This document shows, piece by piece, positions 28,360 through 36,260 of a stretch of 64,000 nucleotides of DNA (the stretch's first letter is position 1; each line of letters begins with the position of its first letter). The DNA lies in assembly GCA_965249645.1 (NCBI GenBank), contig CBDFML010000012.1:310001-374000 (forward strand). The letters are read 5' to 3'. The notes under the pieces are model-generated. The model saw only the letters and a list, made by a program, of their open reading frames with translations. It was not told the DNA's origin and made no database searches. The position numbers and the translations under genes were made by a program. The stretch is from CAVOEB01 sp965249645. GTDB lineage: Bacteria > Pseudomonadota > Alphaproteobacteria > UBA828 > JAPUJA01.

Positions 28360-29193
28360 TTACGCATTGGCGCGAGATGTCAGGCTGCGCAACTCTTCGT
28401 TGAACCGGTCGATATCCTCGACGAACGGCACATGCCCCACATCCTCGTAGAACGACTGTTCCGCGCCGGGCACGGTCCTGACGATATGCTCCGCCATCGA
28501 CAGAAGGACAAGCCTGTCTGCCGTTCCGTGGGTCACCAGAGCCGGGACCGTGAGGGTTTCGAGGACATCGTCGTTATCGAGCTCCCGGCTCGTCAATCCG
28601 AGCCGGACTTGCCACGGAACCACCATATTGTAGCAAAGCGCCGTCTCGAAGGCATCGTCGCCCAAGGGCTTGACCGTGCAGGCGCGGATGAAGCGGCGGA
28701 GCGCCGTAATCTGTGTCGGCAGGTCGGGTTGGCGTACGTCCTCGATGTTTTCGAGAAAGCCGGGCCCCATCATCGCCATAGCCTCGTCGGATCCCATTTT
28801 GACTGCGGCGCCCACGAAGTTGATCCCGCCGATCTTTTCCTGGCCGTAATGCTTCACATAGTCGGCCATAATGAAGCCGCCATAGGACCAGCCCACCAGG
28901 ACCGGCCTGTCGAGCTTGAGCTGGTCGATCACCGCGGCAATGTCGCCGGCCCACAGCTTGCCGTCGGTGTAATTCTCGAGTTCCAGAGGCGCCTCCGACA
29001 TGCCGTGGCCGCGAAGGTCGAGCGCGACCAGCCTGAAATCGTCGGCCAGCGAGCTGCCCACCTGCGCGCCCCAGCAGAGATGGCATTGCGAAAAGCCGTG
29101 GATCAACAGGATGGGCGGCCCGTCGGCCTTGCCCCATTCCCGCACCGATAAGGTAAAGCCGCCGCCTCCCGTAATGCTGTGAACCTGTTCCAT
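28360..29193 (-). CDS. Alpha/beta hydrolase
   Basis: A 277-residue alpha/beta-hydrolase-fold protein. HGFSQCHLCW forms the oxyanion region, DLRGHGMSEAP follows, the nucleophile elbow is VGWSYGGFI, the acid lies in THGTADRLV and the histidine in DVGHVPFVED. Start ATG 29193 (MEQVHSI); the frame is open upstream into the duplicated trmJ end. It is the first gene of a two-gene reverse-strand unit with the Rieske oxygenase, so it may process the oxygenase product, for example as an ester or ring-cleavage hydrolase. Substrate unknown. Confidence 0.82.
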   Translation of the reverse strand: MEQVHSITGGGGFTLSVREWGKADGPPILLIHGFSQCHLCWGAQVGSSLADDFRLVALDLRGHGMSEAPLELENYTDGKLWAGDIAAVIDQLKLDRPVLVGWSYGGFIMADYVKHYGQEKIGGINFVGAAVKMGSDEAMAMMGPGFLENIEDVRQPDLPTQITALRRFIRACTVKPLGDDAFETALCYNMVVPWQVRLGLTSRELDNDDVLETLTVPALVTHGTADRLVLLSMAEHIVRTVPGAEQSFYEDVGHVPFVEDIDRFNEELRSLTSRANA

Positions 29194-29297
29194 TACCTGT
29201 GTTTCTCCCACAGTGGCGTCGGCGCGGCCCTGACCGCGGTCCCGTGCGGCATCCAGCTTAGACCATCGCCGCGATCGCTTCAGTGGTTTTCTACCCG

Positions 29298-29438
29298 CGC
29301 GGCGGGTTTCATCCCCGCGCCCGAGACGCGCCCCTCCATGGTGCGCAATTTGCGCAACCTGTTCGGCCGCACCGCATTGACCGAGCAGGACGTCCAGACG
29401 CTGTACGGCGTCGTCGCGCGCCTGCGCCGGCCCAAGGG
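29298..29438 (+). pseudogene. Duplicated trmJ 3' end (remnant)
   Basis: Bases 29313-29438 match trmJ 26987-27112 with a single visible difference (CTGTACGGC against CTGCACGGC); the match continues weakly leftward to about 29298. It encodes the TrmJ C-terminal block PETRPSMVRNLRNLFGRTA and what follows. It has no start and no catalytic domain, and diverges after CCCAAGGG. It lies between the reverse-strand hydrolase and rpsD. Confidence 0.85.
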
Positions 29439-29499
29439 TTGCCCGCCGGACGGGAAAGAGCACAGCGGGAAATGGCGGGCGATACGCACCCATTTGCGT

Positions 29500-29527
29500 T
29501 TGACATGGCTCACGCGGGCGCTATATT
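29500..29527 (+). promoter_or_regulatory. Sigma70-type promoter of rpsD
   Basis: TTGACA at 29500-29505 and TATATT at 29522-29527 with a 16-base spacer, about 70 bases ahead of the rpsD start codon. The rpsD leader then contains a short GC hairpin (GCCCC/GGGGC, 29547-29564) followed by TTTT that could act as an attenuator or take part in S4 autoregulation; that part is speculative. Confidence 0.65.
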
Positions 29528-29599
29528 ACGCCAGCTTGGCGCGAGGGCCCCGCTCGATGGGGGCTTTTCGGGCCTTATTTAATTTAACCGAGAGCCTGA

Positions 29600-30217
29600 A
29601 TGTCGAAGCGGCAGCAGTCGAAATACAAGATTTGTCGGCGCCTGAAATGCAATCTCTGGGGCCGGCCCAAAAGTCCGACCAACCAGCGGGATTACGGCCC
29701 CGGCGTCCACGGCCAGCGGCGCGGGCGCAAGCTCTCGAACTTCGGCATCATGCTTCAGGCGAAGCAGAAGCTGAAGGGCTATTACGGCAACATCACCGAA
29801 AAGCAGTTCCGCCGCACCTACATGGAAGCAGCCCAGCGCAAGGGCGACACCAGCGAGATCCTGATCGGCCTGCTCGAGAGCCGCCTCGACGCCGTGATCT
29901 ACCGCATGAAGTTCGTCCCCACGGTGTTTTCCGCCCGCCAGTTTGTCAACCACGGCCATATCACGGTCAACGGCCGGCGCGTCAACATCCCGAGCTACCG
30001 GGTCAAGGAAGGCGACGTCATCGAGGTCAAGCAGAAGTCGCGCGAGCTTCCCATGGTGCTCGACGCCATCGTCTCGCCCGAGCGCGACGTGCCCGACTAT
30101 CTCGAGGTCGATCATGCGGCCATGAAGGGCACCTTCGCCCGCATGCCGAACTTCGGCGACGTGCCCTATCCCGTCGAGATGGAGCCCAACCTCGTCATCG
30201 AGTTCTATTCGAAGTAA
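29600..30217 (+). CDS. rpsD: 30S ribosomal protein S4
   Basis: A 205-residue S4 protein, a primary 16S rRNA binder that nucleates 30S assembly. It starts MSKRQQSKYKICRRLKCNLW, has PTNQRDYGPGVHGQRRGRKL, the S4 RNA-binding domain around RLDAVIYRMKFVPTVFSAR and FVNHGHITVNGRRVNIPSYR, and ends in PNLVIEFYSK. ATG follows GAGAG. It has its own promoter and ends ahead of a repeat copy and a terminator. Confidence 0.97.
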   Translation: MSKRQQSKYKICRRLKCNLWGRPKSPTNQRDYGPGVHGQRRGRKLSNFGIMLQAKQKLKGYYGNITEKQFRRTYMEAAQRKGDTSEILIGLLESRLDAVIYRMKFVPTVFSARQFVNHGHITVNGRRVNIPSYRVKEGDVIEVKQKSRELPMVLDAIVSPERDVPDYLEVDHAAMKGTFARMPNFGDVPYPVEMEPNLVIEFYSK

Positions 30218-30252
30218 CTCTGCAAAATTCAAGCAAATTTAATCAGGTGAAA

Positions 30253-30375
30253 TTTGCGAGCCCGCGCCGGCCGCGGACGCGGCCAGTCAGTAGTGCTCTG
30301 CGGGCCGCCGCCTATGCGGCGAGAGCCTTCGTGGCGACTGAACGCCGCTTGGCTTTGCAGTCCAAAGCCAAGCGG
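30253..30375 (+). repeat. Two-hairpin interspersed repeat, copy B
   Basis: Best-preserved copy. Hairpin I is GGCCGC-GGAC-GCGGCC at 30269-30284, hairpin II is CGCCGC-CTAT-GCGGCG at 30306-30321, then TGGCGACTGAACGC as in copy A. It ends with a private, perfect 13 bp hairpin (30345-30357 with 30363-30375, 5-base loop). It lies between rpsD and its terminator. Confidence 0.8.
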
Positions 30376-30399
30376 AAAATGAACCAGGTTCGAAAAAAT

Positions 30400-30431
30400 G
30401 GCCGCGGCCCTTGGGCACGCGGCCTTTTTTT
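30400..30431 (+). terminator. Rho-independent terminator after rpsD
   Basis: Stem GGCCGCG (30400-30406) with CGCGGCC (30418-30424), an 11-base loop and a run of seven T (30425-30431). It follows rpsD and repeat copy B and faces the end of the reverse-strand ASCH gene. Confidence 0.88.
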
Positions 30432-30492
30432 GTGCGCCAAAGGCAGTTGAGAATGTGTCGATAATCCGGGTGCAGGAAGACAGCCGCCGACC

Positions 30493-30978
30493 CTACGGTC
30501 GGTAAATCAATTCGAAGCTTTCGCACACCACCGTCTGGCTGTCCTTCCATTCGTAGCCCCATTGGCGGCACTGATCCTTGAAGTAGTCGATATGAGCGCC
30601 CTGCCAGAACGCGAGGCTCAAATCGCCCTCGCCTTCCGAGGCGGCGAACTCGGGCGTGACGTCCTCGTACGGCACGACCGCCACGTTCGTGATGCGCACG
30701 ATGCAAAACGGCGTGCCGCTCGTCGTCGTCACAACCCAGTAGTGTCCGATCTCGCGCAAGGGGATGGCCCTGTGCTCGAATTCGAGCGTCATGTGCGTCG
30801 TGCCCCGTTTCTGGCCATCGCGCACCAATGCGGCGAGTTCTTCGTTGAAGGTCTCGTCGTAACCGCCCCCCGGCGCAGAGAAGCTCCCGGCATGATGGGG
30901 TGCCGCCGGGTCGAGTCCCTCGGCTTCGCAGGCCTGTTGCCAGAAGGCCGCGGTATCGGGCGTGTCAAAATACAGCAT
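30493..30978 (-). CDS. ASCH domain protein
   Basis: A 161-residue protein with an ASCH (PUA-like, RNA-binding fold) domain. Seen: HYWVVTTTSGTPFCIVRITNVAVVPYEDV and EFAASEGEGDLSLAFWQGAH, the characteristic G-x-W and EGEGD-SL-x-W runs. ASCH proteins are thought to bind RNA or modified nucleosides; the E. coli relative YqfB is an amidohydrolase on modified cytidine. ATG 30978 has GGGAG upstream; the longer frame to 31134 lacks support. It stands alone on the reverse strand and its exact role is unknown. Confidence 0.72.
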   Translation of the reverse strand: MLYFDTPDTAAFWQQACEAEGLDPAAPHHAGSFSAPGGGYDETFNEELAALVRDGQKRGTTHMTLEFEHRAIPLREIGHYWVVTTTSGTPFCIVRITNVAVVPYEDVTPEFAASEGEGDLSLAFWQGAHIDYFKDQCRQWGYEWKDSQTVVCESFELIYRP

Positions 30979-31164
30979 GGCTCGCTCCCTTGCAGTTGCT
31001 TCGATGCCCACGCGGCGGAGTCCGAAGCGGGGATTTGCCGAATGGGTCCTCCAAACCGCCGATGACGCTGCGCGTGACCGGGTTCGGGTGCCGAGGCTCA
31101 AGGACAGCCTATCGACTACTGCCGCCGGTTCCAATATGCCTTATGGAAAGCGGAGGAGACCGCC

Positions 31165-31524
31165 TCAGTCGTGGGGGTCGTTCTCCAGAACGCTGGTATC
31201 GAGCTCCAGGATCGCGCCCATCCAGATCGCGTGGTCCGTATGGTTGGCGAGCTCGTCGCCCGTTTCGGGATGCAGAAACACCGTCAATCCGACCAGGTTC
31301 AGCATCAGCCACGGGATGAAGGCGGCGTACTGATCGGGCGCGAAGGCGACCTGATACATCGCGCCGGGGTGGGGGCCGACGGGCACGTCGTGCATGCGCC
31401 CGAGGCGAACATCGAACAGCTCGCCAATGCGATCCCGCAAACCGGCCGCAAAATCCCGGCGTGCCGCGTCGTAATAGATATGCGCGTGATAGCCCGTGAT
31501 CGTCTCGGGCGAGAGTTCCGCCAT
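31165..31524 (-). CDS. DOPA 4,5-dioxygenase family protein
   Basis: A 119-residue protein of the small DOPA-dioxygenase-like family. Histidine-rich runs are visible: GYHAHIYYDA near the start, GPHPGAMYQVAF in the middle, and LTVFLHPETGDELANHTDHAIWMG near the C-terminus. Plant and fungal relatives open the DOPA ring; the role in bacteria is mostly unassigned. It starts two bases after the grxD stop, so it may be the last gene of the pur-bolA-grxD unit. Confidence 0.82.
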   Translation of the reverse strand: MAELSPETITGYHAHIYYDAARRDFAAGLRDRIGELFDVRLGRMHDVPVGPHPGAMYQVAFAPDQYAAFIPWLMLNLVGLTVFLHPETGDELANHTDHAIWMGAILELDTSVLENDPHD

Positions 31525-31526
31525 GC

Positions 31527-31874
31527 TCAGGCTTCGACGCGCTCGACGGCCTTCTCGGTGAAGAACTGCTCAAGCTCGCCGGTTTCGTACATCTCGCGCA
31601 CGATGTCGCAGCCGCCCACGAACTCGCCCTTGACATAGAGCTGGGGCACCGTCGGCCAGTTGCTGAATTGCTTGATGCCCTCGCGCAGGCCCGGGTCCGC
31701 GAGCACGTCGATGCCCTTGAACTTCACGCCCATGACGCTCAGCGCCTGAACGACGGCGGCCGAAAAGCCGCATTGCGGAAACACCGGCGTGCCCTTCATG
31801 AAGAGCACCACATCGTTCTCGCCGATTTGCTGCTTGATCTGCTCGAAGGCCGGGTTGTCGGTGGTAGTGGTCAT
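31527..31874 (-). CDS. grxD: Monothiol glutaredoxin (CGFS type)
   Basis: A 115-residue Grx4-type glutaredoxin. The active motif is CGFS in GTPVFPQCGFSAAVV; KGTP, the TVPQLY stretch and GGCDI form the glutathione site. Such proteins hold and deliver a 2Fe-2S cluster together with BolA, whose gene lies 25 bp upstream in the same direction. This links the purine operon end to Fe-S metabolism, and the SUF operon is 12 kb away. Confidence 0.94.
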   Translation of the reverse strand: MTTTTDNPAFEQIKQQIGENDVVLFMKGTPVFPQCGFSAAVVQALSVMGVKFKGIDVLADPGLREGIKQFSNWPTVPQLYVKGEFVGGCDIVREMYETGELEQFFTEKAVERVEA

Positions 31875-31899
31875 TTTGTTGTTCCGTCCGTGTTGGAGG

Positions 31900-32142
31900 T
31901 CAATTGGCGTCTTCGGGCACGCCGGTCTGCAGCGCGAGCGCGTGCAGGGCGTTGCCCATGTTGCCCTGGAGGGCCGAATAGACCATCTGGTGCTGCTGCA
32001 CCCGGTTTTTGCCCTTGAAGGCAGCAGAGACGACCCGTGCGGCGTAGTGATCGCCGTCGCCGCGCAAATCCTGAATCACGACGTCCGCGTCCGGGATCGC
32101 GTCGCGGATCAGCCGTTCGATTTCACCGGCGTCCATCGCCAT
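31900..32142 (-). CDS. bolA: BolA family protein
   Basis: An 80-residue BolA/IbaG-type protein. It begins MAMDAGEIERLIRDAIPDA, and has the DLRGDGDHYAARVVSAAFKGK and VQQHQMVYSALQ blocks containing the conserved histidine that co-ligates the 2Fe-2S cluster with CGFS glutaredoxins. It lies between purL (28 bp away) and grxD, an arrangement common in alphaproteobacteria. Confidence 0.92.
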   Translation of the reverse strand: MAMDAGEIERLIRDAIPDADVVIQDLRGDGDHYAARVVSAAFKGKNRVQQHQMVYSALQGNMGNALHALALQTGVPEDAN

Positions 32143-32170
32143 CGGTGTCGTCTCCTACGTTGCGCGCCGC

Positions 32171-34387
32171 TTAGGCCCCGGCCATATAGCCGGAGAGCCA
32201 GCCGTCATGCGCCGCACCAAGCTCGGCTATCGATATGGCATCGCCCCCCGCCAGAGTCAACGTGGGGCCTCCTGTGGTGCCGATCCACAGCACCGCCACG
32301 CCGACGCTCTCGGTGTCGGCCAGAATCGCCTCCGCGTCGTCTATCCGCGCGGTCACCAGATAGCGCCCCTGATCCTCGCCGAACAGCCAGCGATGGAGCG
32401 CAATTCCGCCCTCGGGCGGGGTCACCTCGGCGCCGACTGGCTCGTCGCCGCTTAATGTTGCCAGCGCCATTTCCGCCACCGCTACCAGCAGGCCGCCGTC
32501 GGAGACGTCGTGGCAGGCGGATACGCGGGCCGCGGCGATGAGTGCGCGCACGAAATCCCCGTTCCGTCGCTCGATGGCGAGGTCGACGGGCGGCGGGGCG
32601 CCCGCTTCCCGGCCCTCGATCTCGCGCAGGTAAAGCGAGGCGCCCAGATGACCTGCGGTTTCGCCGATCAGCAACAGGCTTTCTCCGGGTCGCACAAATG
32701 CCGGGCTCGCCAAACCCGTGATGTCGTCGAGCAGGCCGATGCCGCCGATCCCCGGGGTCGGCTGCACGGCGCGTCCATTGGTCTCGTTGTAAAACGACAC
32801 GTTGCCCGAAACGACGGGAAAGTCGAGCGCTTCGCAGGCTTTGCGCATGCCGTTGATGCAGCCGACGAACTGGCCCATCACCTCCGGGCGCTCCGGGCTG
32901 CCGAAATTCAGGCAGTCGGTGATCGCCAGCGGCGTCGCTCCTATGGCCGTCAGGTTGCGCCAGGTCTCCGCCACCGCCTGGGCGCCGCCCGTCTCCGGGT
33001 CGGCCGCGCAATAACGCGGCGTGCAGTCGGTGGTGATCGCAAGGCCCTTGCTCGTGCCGTGGATGCGCACCACCGCCGCATCGCCGCCCGGGCGTTGCAC
33101 CGTGTCGGCCATCACCATGTGGTCGTACTGCTCCCAGATCCAGCGCTTCGAGCACAAGTCGGGGCAGCCCAGAAGAGTCTTCAGCACGCCCAGAACGTTA
33201 TCGGGCGTGCCGACATCCGCTTCATCGAGCGGTGCGGGCGGGGGCGGGGCGCTGTGCGGCCGGTCGAGTTCCGGGGCCGCCGCCACGAGCGGCGCGATGG
33301 GCAGGTCCGCTACCGTCTCGCCGTTCATCACCAGGTGCATCCGGCCCGTATCCGTCACCGTTCCAACGACGGAAAAATCCAGCTCCCATTTCTCGAACAC
33401 CGCGCGCGCCTCCGCCTCGCGTTCGGGCGCGATCACCATCAACATTCGCTCCTGGCTTTCCGAGAGCATGATTTCATAAGCGCTCATGCCGGTTTCGCGC
33501 ACGGGCACCGCCGAGAGGTCCATCTCAATCCCGGTACCGCCTTTCGAGGCCATCTCGAAGCTCGACGAGGTCAGCCCGGCGGCGCCCATGTCCTGGATCG
33601 CGACGATCACGTCGGTCTCCATCAGCTCCAGGCAGGCCTCGATCAGCAGCTTCTCCGTGAACGGATCGCCGACCTGAACCGTGGGCTTCTTGGCCTCCGA
33701 ATCCTCGTCGAATTCCGCCGACGCCATGGTCGCGCCGTGAATCCCGTCGCGCCCCGTCTTCGAGCCCACATAGACCACTAGGTTGCCGATACCGCCCGCC
33801 GCGGAGAGGAAAATCTTGTTCGTATCGACCAGCCCGACGGTCATGGCGTTGACCAGGTTGTTGCCGTTGTACGAGGCATGAAACGTGCATTCCCCGCCGA
33901 CCGTCGGCACGCCCACGCAGTTGCCGTAGCCGCCGATGCCCGCTACCACGCCGCTCACCAGATGGCGCGTCCTGGCATCCTCCGGGGCGCCGAAGCGCAG
34001 CGCGTTCATATTGGCGATCGGGCGCGCGCCCATGGTGAAGACGTCGCGCAGAATTCCGCCCACTCCCGTCGCCGCGCCCTGGTAGGGCTCGATAAACGAG
34101 GGGTGGTTGTGGCTTTCCATCTTGAAGATCGCCGCCTGGCCGTCGCCGATGTCGACCACGCCGGCGTTCTCGCCGGGGCCGTGGATCACGCGCGGGCCCG
34201 TCGTCGGCAGCCGCCGCAGCCACTTCTTCGACGATTTGTACGAGCAATGCTCGCTCCACATCACCGAAAAGATGCCAAGCTCGGTCAGGTAGGGCTCCCG
34301 GCCCATGATCTCGATCACCGTCTGGTATTCCTCGGGCGTGAGGCCGTGGCTTTCGACGATCTCGGGCGTGATGGCCTGCTCGTTCAC
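32171..34387 (-). CDS. purL: Phosphoribosylformylglycinamidine synthase, large subunit
   Basis: A 738-residue PurL of the small (three-subunit) type, with two AIRS-like halves. Seen: EIMGREPYLTELGIFSVMWSEHCSYKSSK, VIHGPGENAGVVDIGDG, GGILRDVFTMGARPIA, VPTVGGECTFHASYNGN, DMGAAGLTSSSFEMA, and the second half with DCLNFGSPERPEVMGQF and ACHDVSDGGL. GTG 34387 overlaps the purQ TGA by four bases (GTGA); the open frame upstream is a shadow of purQ. It works with PurS and PurQ. Confidence 0.95.
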   Translation of the reverse strand: MNEQAITPEIVESHGLTPEEYQTVIEIMGREPYLTELGIFSVMWSEHCSYKSSKKWLRRLPTTGPRVIHGPGENAGVVDIGDGQAAIFKMESHNHPSFIEPYQGAATGVGGILRDVFTMGARPIANMNALRFGAPEDARTRHLVSGVVAGIGGYGNCVGVPTVGGECTFHASYNGNNLVNAMTVGLVDTNKIFLSAAGGIGNLVVYVGSKTGRDGIHGATMASAEFDEDSEAKKPTVQVGDPFTEKLLIEACLELMETDVIVAIQDMGAAGLTSSSFEMASKGGTGIEMDLSAVPVRETGMSAYEIMLSESQERMLMVIAPEREAEARAVFEKWELDFSVVGTVTDTGRMHLVMNGETVADLPIAPLVAAAPELDRPHSAPPPPAPLDEADVGTPDNVLGVLKTLLGCPDLCSKRWIWEQYDHMVMADTVQRPGGDAAVVRIHGTSKGLAITTDCTPRYCAADPETGGAQAVAETWRNLTAIGATPLAITDCLNFGSPERPEVMGQFVGCINGMRKACEALDFPVVSGNVSFYNETNGRAVQPTPGIGGIGLLDDITGLASPAFVRPGESLLLIGETAGHLGASLYLREIEGREAGAPPPVDLAIERRNGDFVRALIAAARVSACHDVSDGGLLVAVAEMALATLSGDEPVGAEVTPPEGGIALHRWLFGEDQGRYLVTARIDDAEAILADTESVGVAVLWIGTTGGPTLTLAGGDAISIAELGAAHDGWLSGYMAGA

Positions 34388-35073
34388 GACAGCGCGTCCA
34401 CCAGTCCGTCGAACATGGCGCGCCCGTCGTTTCCGCCCAGCGCTGGGTCCGCAAGGCGTTCGGGGTGGGGCATCATGCCGAGCACCGTGCGCGCTTCGTT
34501 GAAGATGCCCGCGATGGCGTTGCGCGAGCCGTTGGGATTGGCCTCTTCGCTCAGTTGGCCATCGCGCGCGCAATAGCGAAACGCCACCTGACCCTGGTCC
34601 TCGATGCGTGCCAGCGTGTCGTCGTCGGTAACGTAGTTGCCGCCGTGGTGTGCGATCGGCATGCGCACCACCTGGCCCGGCGCATAACGGCTCGTGAACG
34701 CCGATTCTGCGCTTTCGACGCGCAAATCGACGTCGCGGCAAATGAAGCTGAGCGACGCGTTGGTCATCAGCACGCCGGGCAGCAGCCCCGCCTCGGTCAC
34801 GACCTGAAAGCCGTTGCAGATCGCGAGCACGCGCACGCCGGCCTGCGCGCGCGCCACCACCTCGCGCATCACCGGCGAGTGCGCCGCCATGGCGCCGCAA
34901 CGCAAATAATCGCCGTAGGAAAACCCGCCCGGCACGACGATGAGGTCGAGCCGGGGCAGCTCCGCCTCCCGGTGCCAGATCATCGAGGGCGCGTGACCCA
35001 GGCTCTGGGCCAGCGCCACCTGCACGTCGCGGTCGCAGTTCGATCCGGGAAAGACGATAACGCCGGCTTTCAT
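34384..35073 (-). CDS. purQ: Phosphoribosylformylglycinamidine synthase, glutaminase subunit
   Basis: A 229-residue class I glutamine amidotransferase. It starts MKAGVIVFPGSNCDRDVQVA, the nucleophile Cys is in LAICNGFQVVTEAG, and the His-Glu pair lies in MMPHPERLADPAL. It supplies ammonia to PurL. The stop overlaps the purL GTG. purS lies 46 bp upstream. Confidence 0.95.
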   Translation of the reverse strand: MKAGVIVFPGSNCDRDVQVALAQSLGHAPSMIWHREAELPRLDLIVVPGGFSYGDYLRCGAMAAHSPVMREVVARAQAGVRVLAICNGFQVVTEAGLLPGVLMTNASLSFICRDVDLRVESAESAFTSRYAPGQVVRMPIAHHGGNYVTDDDTLARIEDQGQVAFRYCARDGQLSEEANPNGSRNAIAGIFNEARTVLGMMPHPERLADPALGGNDGRAMFDGLVDALS

Positions 35074-35119
35074 GGGCGGGAAGGCTCCGGGCGAGCGGTC
35101 AGTCGGGCCGGGGCGGGCC

Positions 35120-35362
35120 TCAGGACTCGATCTCGATCTGGTAGTTTTCGATCACGGTGTTGGCGAGCAGCTGGCTGCACATGCGCTCGACCTCGGCCTG
35201 CGCCGCATCGCGCGATGCGGCCTCGATGTCGAGTTCGATATATTTGCCCTGGCGGACGTCGTTCACGCCGCTAAAGCCCAGCGAGCCCAGCGCCTGGGCG
35301 ATGGTCTTGCCTTGAGGGTCGAGCACGCCGTCTTTCAGCGTGATGTGAACGCGCGCCTTCAT
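35120..35362 (-). CDS. purS: Phosphoribosylformylglycinamidine synthase subunit PurS
   Basis: An 80-residue PurS: MKARVHITLKDGVLDPQGK, then QALGSLGFSGVNDVRQGKYIELDIE. It bridges PurQ and PurL in the three-part synthase. I chose ATG 35362 (MKARV) with GGAG upstream; a TTG four codons earlier is in frame. It sits between purC and purQ, the standard order. Confidence 0.93.
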   Translation of the reverse strand: MKARVHITLKDGVLDPQGKTIAQALGSLGFSGVNDVRQGKYIELDIEAASRDAAQAEVERMCSQLLANTVIENYQIEIES

Positions 35363-35390
35363 CGACTGCTTCAACTCCTACTGCATCAGC

Positions 35391-36158
35391 CTATTGCATC
35401 GCTTCGGGGCCCTGCAGATCGCGCGGGCCGCTTTCGGGCAGGATGCCGAGGCGGCGCGCGACCTCCTGATAGCCTTCTTCCGGGCTCCCCAGATCGAGGG
35501 AAAAGCGGTCCATGTCGAGCTTCTCGCTCGTCTTGGCGTCCCACAGCCGGCATGAATCGGGGCTGATCTCGTCGGCAAGGACGATGCGCATCTCGTCGTT
35601 TTCGTTCCACAGCCGGCCGTATTCGAGCTTGAACTCGATGAGGCGGATGCCGATGCCGAGGAACAGGCCGGTCAGGAAATCGTTGATCCGAAGCGTGATC
35701 GAAAGAATTTCGTCGAGCTCCGGGGGCGTCGCCCAGCCGAACGCGGTGATGTGCTCCTCGGTGACCAGCGGGTCGTCGAGCTCGTCCGATTTGAAGTGAT
35801 ACTCGACGATCGAACGGGGCACCGGGTCGCCCTCGCGCAAGCCCAGGCGCTCGGCGAATTTGCCGGCGGCGACGTTGTGAACGTGGATCTCGAGGGGGAT
35901 GATCTCGACCTCGCGCACCAGTTGCTCGCGCATGTTCAGCCGGCGCACGAAGTGGGTCTGCACCCCGATCTCGCCCAGGCGCGTCATCAGGTATTCCGAG
36001 ATGCGGTTGTTGATCACGCCCTTGCCGGTGATCGTGCCCTGCTTGCGGTCGCGTCCGGCGCTGATCTCGTCCTTGAAGTACTGCACGATGGTGCCCGGCT
36101 CGGGACCTTCGAACAGGACCTTGGCCTTGCCTTCGTAGATGCGTTTTCGGCGTGACAT
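35391..36158 (-). CDS. purC: SAICAR synthetase
   Basis: A 255-residue phosphoribosylaminoimidazole-succinocarboxamide synthase. Seen: RRKRIYEGKAKVLFEGPEPGTIVQ, the KGVINNRISEYL run, IPLEIHVHNVAAGKFAERLG, LIEFKLEYGRLW and VLADEISPDSCRLWD. ATG 36158 has GGAGG six bases upstream; ATG 36164 is too close to it. The 5' region carries a perfect 8 bp hairpin at 36207-36229 of unknown role. First gene of the reverse-strand purC-S-Q-L-bolA-grxD run. Confidence 0.95.
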   Translation of the reverse strand: MSRRKRIYEGKAKVLFEGPEPGTIVQYFKDEISAGRDRKQGTITGKGVINNRISEYLMTRLGEIGVQTHFVRRLNMREQLVREVEIIPLEIHVHNVAAGKFAERLGLREGDPVPRSIVEYHFKSDELDDPLVTEEHITAFGWATPPELDEILSITLRINDFLTGLFLGIGIRLIEFKLEYGRLWNENDEMRIVLADEISPDSCRLWDAKTSEKLDMDRFSLDLGSPEEGYQEVARRLGILPESGPRDLQGPEAMQ

Positions 36159-36260
36159 CGTCATCCTCCAGAACGGAGCATCAGCGCCGCCGGCGACCCC
36201 CTGGCCGTCCGCGCGATGGATGCGCGGACAATAGATAGCGGAATCGCCCCGCGAGTACAA

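Larger units (their letters stand above)
29194..29599. other. Interval with trmJ remnant and the rpsD leader
   Basis: No complete gene lies here. About 29298-29438 holds a copy of the trmJ 3' end (listed separately), and 29500-29599 holds the rpsD promoter and leader. Between them, 29440-29499 shows nothing I recognise. A long open frame over this interval running into rpsD is a shadow. Confidence 0.7.

Noticed and set aside
26987..29438. The duplicated trmJ end as att sites of an integrated phage or island
   Set aside because: No integrase, excisionase or phage gene lies between the copies, and the repeat is much longer than a usual core. I report only the duplication.
29179..30450. A 423-codon fusion frame running from the trmJ remnant through rpsD
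   Set aside because: It crosses the rpsD promoter and reads rpsD in another frame. S4 itself is unmistakable in its own frame.
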